64,000 nucleotides of DNA from CAWFLT01 sp963816795 (GTDB lineage Bacteria > Acidobacteriota > Vicinamibacteria > Vicinamibacterales > SCN-69-37). The position numbers and the translations under genes are program-made. Numbering within the stretch: the first letter of the stretch is position 1; each line of letters begins with the position of its first letter. The stretch lies in NCBI GenBank assembly GCA_963816795.1, contig CAWFLT010000006.1:124001-188000 (forward strand), in the 5' to 3' direction. The notes below the pieces were generated by a model, which had not been told where the DNA came from, did no database searches, and was given only the letters and a program-made list of their open reading frames with translations. Shown here piece after piece: positions 60,617-64,000 of this stretch.

Positions 60617-61958
60617 CTATCTTTTCTCCGTGGTCTTGCTCTTATACGTCTTGCTGAATCCGTTGCGGCTGTTGGTAATCGTGAACGACCCGTCGGCACT
60701 GGCGGCGATCTTGATCCAGTAGGCCGGCGTGTGTGCCTGTGCGGCGCCGCCACCACGGCCGCCGCCAGCGGCGCCAGTCGCGGCCGGAGGCGCGGGTGCC
60801 TGCGGAGTTGCGGACGATGCCGCCGGTTGCGGCGGCGGCGCGCCAGCCGGAGGCGCTGGCGGCGGCGCTGTCTGTGACGGGACACCCGGGCTGGCGGGCT
60901 TGCCGCGCCGGCGCCGCCCGGTACGGCCGCCCCCCGCGCCACCACCCCGCGGCGGCGCAAGAAGGCCCGCCGCGATTGTGGCCGTGTCGTCAACGTTGGC
61001 GACGAAGACGCCGGCGCTGTTCTGTTCGATGCCGGCCGTGTACGACCAATGCAGCTGCCAGATGTCCTCGACACTCGATGTCGTGCGCATCGTCGCCATC
61101 GCGTCGAGCGCGGCGCCTTTCCGCGTGCCGTTCTGCATCACGGCGGCCCGGGGCTGAAGGCCGCGCACCAGGGCCGGCGACCCGGACGGACTCGTCCCGT
61201 GGTGCGACACCATGTAGAGATCCACGGTGCCCACCTTGTTCGTTGGGCACATGAGGTCGATCTCGTTGTTCCAGAGCAAGTCGCCCAAGTCAATCGCGCG
61301 GAACTCACCGAACGTCACGAGGCTACCCACCGACTGGCCATTCTCGGGATCGCCGGAAATCTCTCTCGGCTGCGTTTCCGCACAGCCGGGATTGGGCCGG
61401 CCGGCCCCGGTCAACGCGGTCTTGAGTCCCTGGCCGGCGGACGTCACGATGCGCCACGTCGAGCCCCGTGATCGGCACGAGGTCGCCAGGCTTGACGACG
61501 AGGTGCTTGGCCTTGGCGTACGCGTCGGCGTACCACGCCTGGAATCCCGCGACCTGTTCGCGCAGGTTGGGATTGACCGGCCCTTCCACGGTCGGCCCGT
61601 GATCGACGAACGTGCCCACCGGAATCCGGCTCACCAGTTCCTGCATGCCGCCGACATGGTCGACGTGATAGTGCGTCGTCAGCAGGTAATCGATCTTGGT
61701 GACGCCTGCATCCTGGATCACCGCCATGATCCGATCGGTGTCACGACCGCCCGGGTTGCCAGAGTCGATGAGGAGCGTCTCGCCGGTCGGCGAGATCCAC
61801 AGCGCGGCCTTGCCGCCTTCCGTATCGACTACGTAAATCTGCAGGGGCCTCGACGGCTCGCCTGGCTTGGCAGGCTCGGCCGGGTTACGACCTTGAGAGG
61901 CTGCGAAGGCAGTCGGCAGGATCAAAACGCTCACGAAGACGAATGCGCGGCAGATCAC
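60617..61958 (-). CDS. exported metallo-beta-lactamase-fold hydrolase (one frameshift)
   Basis: About 447 aa when corrected. Start GTG 61958, with GGAGGTGT just upstream; signal CRAFVFVSVLILPTAFAAS. LQIYVVDTEGGKAALWIS, LLIDSGNPGG and LLTTHYHVDHVGGM carry the HxHxDH zinc motif. The frame shifts near 61455; the second half has GDLLWNNEIDLMCPTN and VDLYMVSHHGTSPSGSPALV, the ComEC-like SHHG motif. A Gly/Ala/Pro-rich segment follows, then a basic C-terminal domain (YWIKIAASADGSFTITNSRN). Substrate unknown. Confidence 0.87.
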
Positions 61959-62002
61959 GGACACCTCCGGTAGTGGAGCACTAGCAACCCCGCCCTCACT
62001 CA

Positions 62003-63128
62003 TCAGTACCCTTTGGGTCTCACCCAGAAACTCTCCTCCCACGAACCGCCGGGCTCGATGGATTGAAGCTCCTTGTACAGACCTCTTTGAGCAAGGTTCA
62101 TCGAATTCGAAATCCCGGCCATCGGCTCGAATGCCACCGTGCCTCTTGGTGGAGGCACGTTCGGATTGGGTGCGGCAGCGGGTGCCGCCCCTCCGGCGCG
62201 TCCGCGGCCGCCGCCGCCGGTCCGCGACAGCACGAGAATCGTCTTGAACTTCGGTCCCAGCACGACGTCAATCTGTTGCGCTTTTCCCTTGAGGCTCATC
62301 GTGGCGAGCCCACGCGCATCGCGCTCCAGGTCGGTGAAGATGTCGTCCAAGGTCACGTCCTTGACCGCCACGTTGGCAGGGTCCGGCAAGAATCTTGGTG
62401 ATCGGCTGGGTCTCGCCAGTCGGCAGCGTGTTGCTATCCAGGATCCAGTGGGTCCTGGCCGCCACCGAGAGGCGCCACTCGTCGCGGTCCGAGTCGGTCA
62501 ACTGAAAGTACGGATGGAACCCGATCGCCACCGGCATCGGCTCGCTGCACAAACTGTCGATGCGGGTCCGGACCTCCATCGCGCCGTCTTCGACGCGATA
62601 GGTCAACGTCAGCGTGTGCGCGAACGGGAACTGCTTCATGTAATTGGGCACGCGAAAGAAATCGAGCTTCATCGTGACCCAGGCGGATCTGGCATCTGCC
62701 TTGGTTTCGACCAGCTTCCAGGCCGTCGCTCCTGTGAGAAAGCCATGGATCGGAATCGCACCGCGGCCGGTGTTGCCGAGCCCGCTGTCGAAGGTGTACT
62801 TCTGCCCGTTGGCATAGAAGGCCTGCTCGTCCAGCCGGTTCGCGTACGGCCAGAGCAGCGGGATGCCGTTGAGCCCCATGCGGGCGCGAATATCGTCAAT
62901 CGACGTCCATGTCCGTCGAATGACGTCCTCGCCTTTGACCGTCATCTGATACGCATTGGCCGCGGTCGTCAGCACGTTGACGATTACCTGCGCACCTGTG
63001 TCCTGGAGCTGGACGATGTCGCCCGTTTGGGTCGCGCGGTAGCGGGCCTGGGCGAACACCGGCGAAGGCAGCCACATCGCCGCCGAGGCTGAGATCCCGA
63101 GCGCCACGAGTTTCATTCGCACCGTCAT
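62003..63128 (-). CDS. exported aldose 1-epimerase-like protein (one frameshift)
   Basis: About 375 aa when corrected. Start MTVRMKLVALGISASAA at 63128 with GGAGGGG upstream; signal ends at PVFAQA. GIPLLWPYANRLDE, GAIPIHGFLTG (His) and VAIGFHPYFQLTDSD (catalytic His) are GalM features. After a shift near 62390 it continues NVAVKDVTLDDIFTDLERD and FEPMAGISNSMNL, where the catalytic Glu lies. A Gly/Arg/Ala/Pro-rich stretch is inserted in the late part of the fold. Interconverts alpha and beta sugar anomers, here in the periplasm. Confidence 0.87.
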
Positions 63129-63168
63129 GACCCCTCCATTGACTTCGGACGCACGCACGAGCGCGGAA

Positions 63169-63601
63169 CTACTTCGCCTTCTTGGTGGCCGTCCCCGTCA
63201 TGATGTACGCGCCGCCGGCGAAATCGATCTGCGCAGTCGCCTTGCCTTCGGCCGCAGGCGTCAGCCGGATGACGGCATCGACCGCATTCCCCTGGTAGTC
63301 GAAGCTGTACCGCAGGACGAGGCTCTTTTCGGCTTTGGTGACATCCGTGATCGCCTGCGTCGCGGCGGCGGCGGTGGAGACCTCTCCCACCACCTTCTCC
63401 TTCTCCACTTTGACGATCAGGTCGAACGTGCCGGGACCGTTCGGCCCCTGCAGTTCCAGCGTCCAGGCGCCGACGAACGGCGCCGCGTCCGCGGCGGTGA
63501 CCTGCGCCGCCTGCGCGGCCGGCGGCTGAACCAGGCGCGACGCCGGAAGACGCGTGGATTCCCACCGCGAGTGCGGTGCTGACGATGGCCGTTCGAATCA
63601 T
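63169..63601 (-). CDS. small secreted protein of unknown function (one frameshift)
   Basis: About 144 aa when corrected. Signal MIRTAIVSTALAVGIHAS; the frame shifts near 63535. The mature part reads PFVGAWTLELQGPNGPGTFD, LIVKVEKEKVVGEVSTAAA and AQIDFAGGAYIMTGTATKKAK. The W-T-L-E-L...G-x-F-D pattern recalls small lipocalin-like secreted proteins and loosely the 7.1/7.8-kb pair. Confidence 0.75.
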
Positions 63602-63639
63602 GTGACCTCCACTCATGTTGGCTGTGACGCTGAGCTCTG

Positions 63640-63700
63640 GAGCGGTTTCGCAAACCGCTCAGCCGTTTTCACTGCGCTACACCAAAGCGAAAACGGCCAT
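63640..63700. terminator. two adjacent hairpins between minus-strand genes
   Basis: GAGCGGTTT-CGC-AAACCGCTC (63640-63660) and GCCGTTTTC ... GAAAACGGC (63662 to about 63699). Position suits termination of the DUF1501 transcript reading leftward. Confidence 0.55.
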
Positions 63701-63753
63701 AGCCCTGTGTTGGAACCGTCATTGTCACACGGAGGCCGGGTGTGGCCGCCGCG

Positions 63754-64000
63754 TCAGAGAATGCCGAGGTCACGCGGCACGGCGTTCGGGAACACGCGCT
63801 CGAGCCGCGTCGCGTCGAGCGAATACATCCGCTTGAAGATGCCGCCGAGCAGCGCGCGATACTCGGTGAGCACCGGAAAGTCGCGATTCTGATTGAGCGT
63901 CTTCGGCCGCGACCGCGACCTGCTCGCCGGCGATCCGGCCGCCCTGGAGCGCGCCGCCGAGCACCCAGTACACGCTGCCGTGGCCGTGATCGGTGCCGCG
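63754..64000 (-). CDS. DUF1501-family protein, 3' end only (frameshift)
   Basis: C-terminal 80 or so residues of a DUF1501 (sulfatase-fold, Tat-exported in relatives) protein, the rest beyond the window. RGTDHGHGSVYWVLGGALQG is the diagnostic GTDHGxG motif. After a frame change near 63905 the protein ends LTEYRALLGGIFKRMYSLDA and a short tail LGIL. These genes usually pair with a DUF1800 gene, which is not visible here. Confidence 0.83.
   Translation of the reverse strand, partial: AAPITATAACTGCSAARSRAAGSPASRSRSRPKTLNQNRDFPVLTEYRALLGGIFKRMYSLDATRLERVFPNAVPRDLGIL

Overview
This is a high-GC stretch (about two thirds G+C by eye) of a Gram-negative, soil-type bacterial chromosome. The gene repertoire points to Acidobacteriota, probably a Vicinamibacteria-like lineage. 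The clues are an Oar-type TonB receptor with an N-terminal carboxypeptidase-regulatory domain, Planctomycetes/Acidobacteria-style membrane-bound dehydrogenase and heme-binding proteins, a DUF1501 protein, DUF4097, DUF5777 and DUF4136 proteins, and a small protein starting MARGWESKSVEAQQ. That taxonomic call is inference; no rRNA or tRNA gene was found. About 50 single-base frameshifts interrupt otherwise good reading frames. Those resolved by hand are mostly single-base insertions, so many apparent breaks probably reflect an imperfectly polished long-read assembly. Frameshifted genes are given here as whole loci.

Layout. 0-7 kb: tripartite efflux (RND pump, HlyD/MacA adaptor, MacB-type ATPase and permease). 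7.1-8.4 kb: a tandem pair of small secreted 167-aa proteins, each with a terminator-like hairpin. 8.4-9.4 kb: two opposed arrays of a 23-bp repeat around an IS256-family transposase remnant. 9.3-10.7 kb: DksA-like, ferritin-like and FolK genes. 10.9-14.9 kb: a YbbA/YbbP-like ABC exporter with a TesA-like esterase. 15.3-17.4 kb: ECF sigma factor, zinc-finger anti-sigma factor and DUF4097 protein. 17.6-20 kb: amino-acid permease and PLP aminotransferase. 20.2-21.6 kb: SPFH/NfeD pair. 21.6-25.7 kb: a large membrane protein, a DUF5777 beta-barrel, a CHRD lipoprotein and DinB. 25.9-29.7 kb: Tat-exported hydrolase, NagA and an MFS transporter. 30-36.3 kb: small, secreted and membrane proteins of mostly unknown role. 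36.3-41.7 kb: a double hybrid histidine kinase, a truncated response regulator, a PAP2 phosphatase and a secreted protein of unknown function. 41.8-51.7 and 56.2-60.5 kb: a quinoprotein/cytochrome c island around a TonB receptor and an outer-membrane protein. 60.6-64 kb: MBL-fold hydrolase, aldose 1-epimerase, a small secreted protein and the 3' end of a DUF1501 protein.

How it works together. The right half looks like an extracytoplasmic oxidation system: outer-membrane uptake (TonB receptor, MetA-type barrel), periplasmic PQQ and beta-propeller dehydrogenases, and several c-type cytochromes to carry electrons, next to an epimerase. NagA, the MFS carrier and the Tat hydrolase suggest use of amino-sugar or esterified carbohydrate.

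The least ordinary content is intergenic. There are at least five families of short-unit or palindromic elements. Several start at or within a few bases of stop codons, and their units are oriented with the gene that has just ended. One family is a hairpin with a constant GTGGGG loop and compensating stem changes. In parallel, Gly-rich (GGRGGG-type) segments recur inside many exported proteins of the window.
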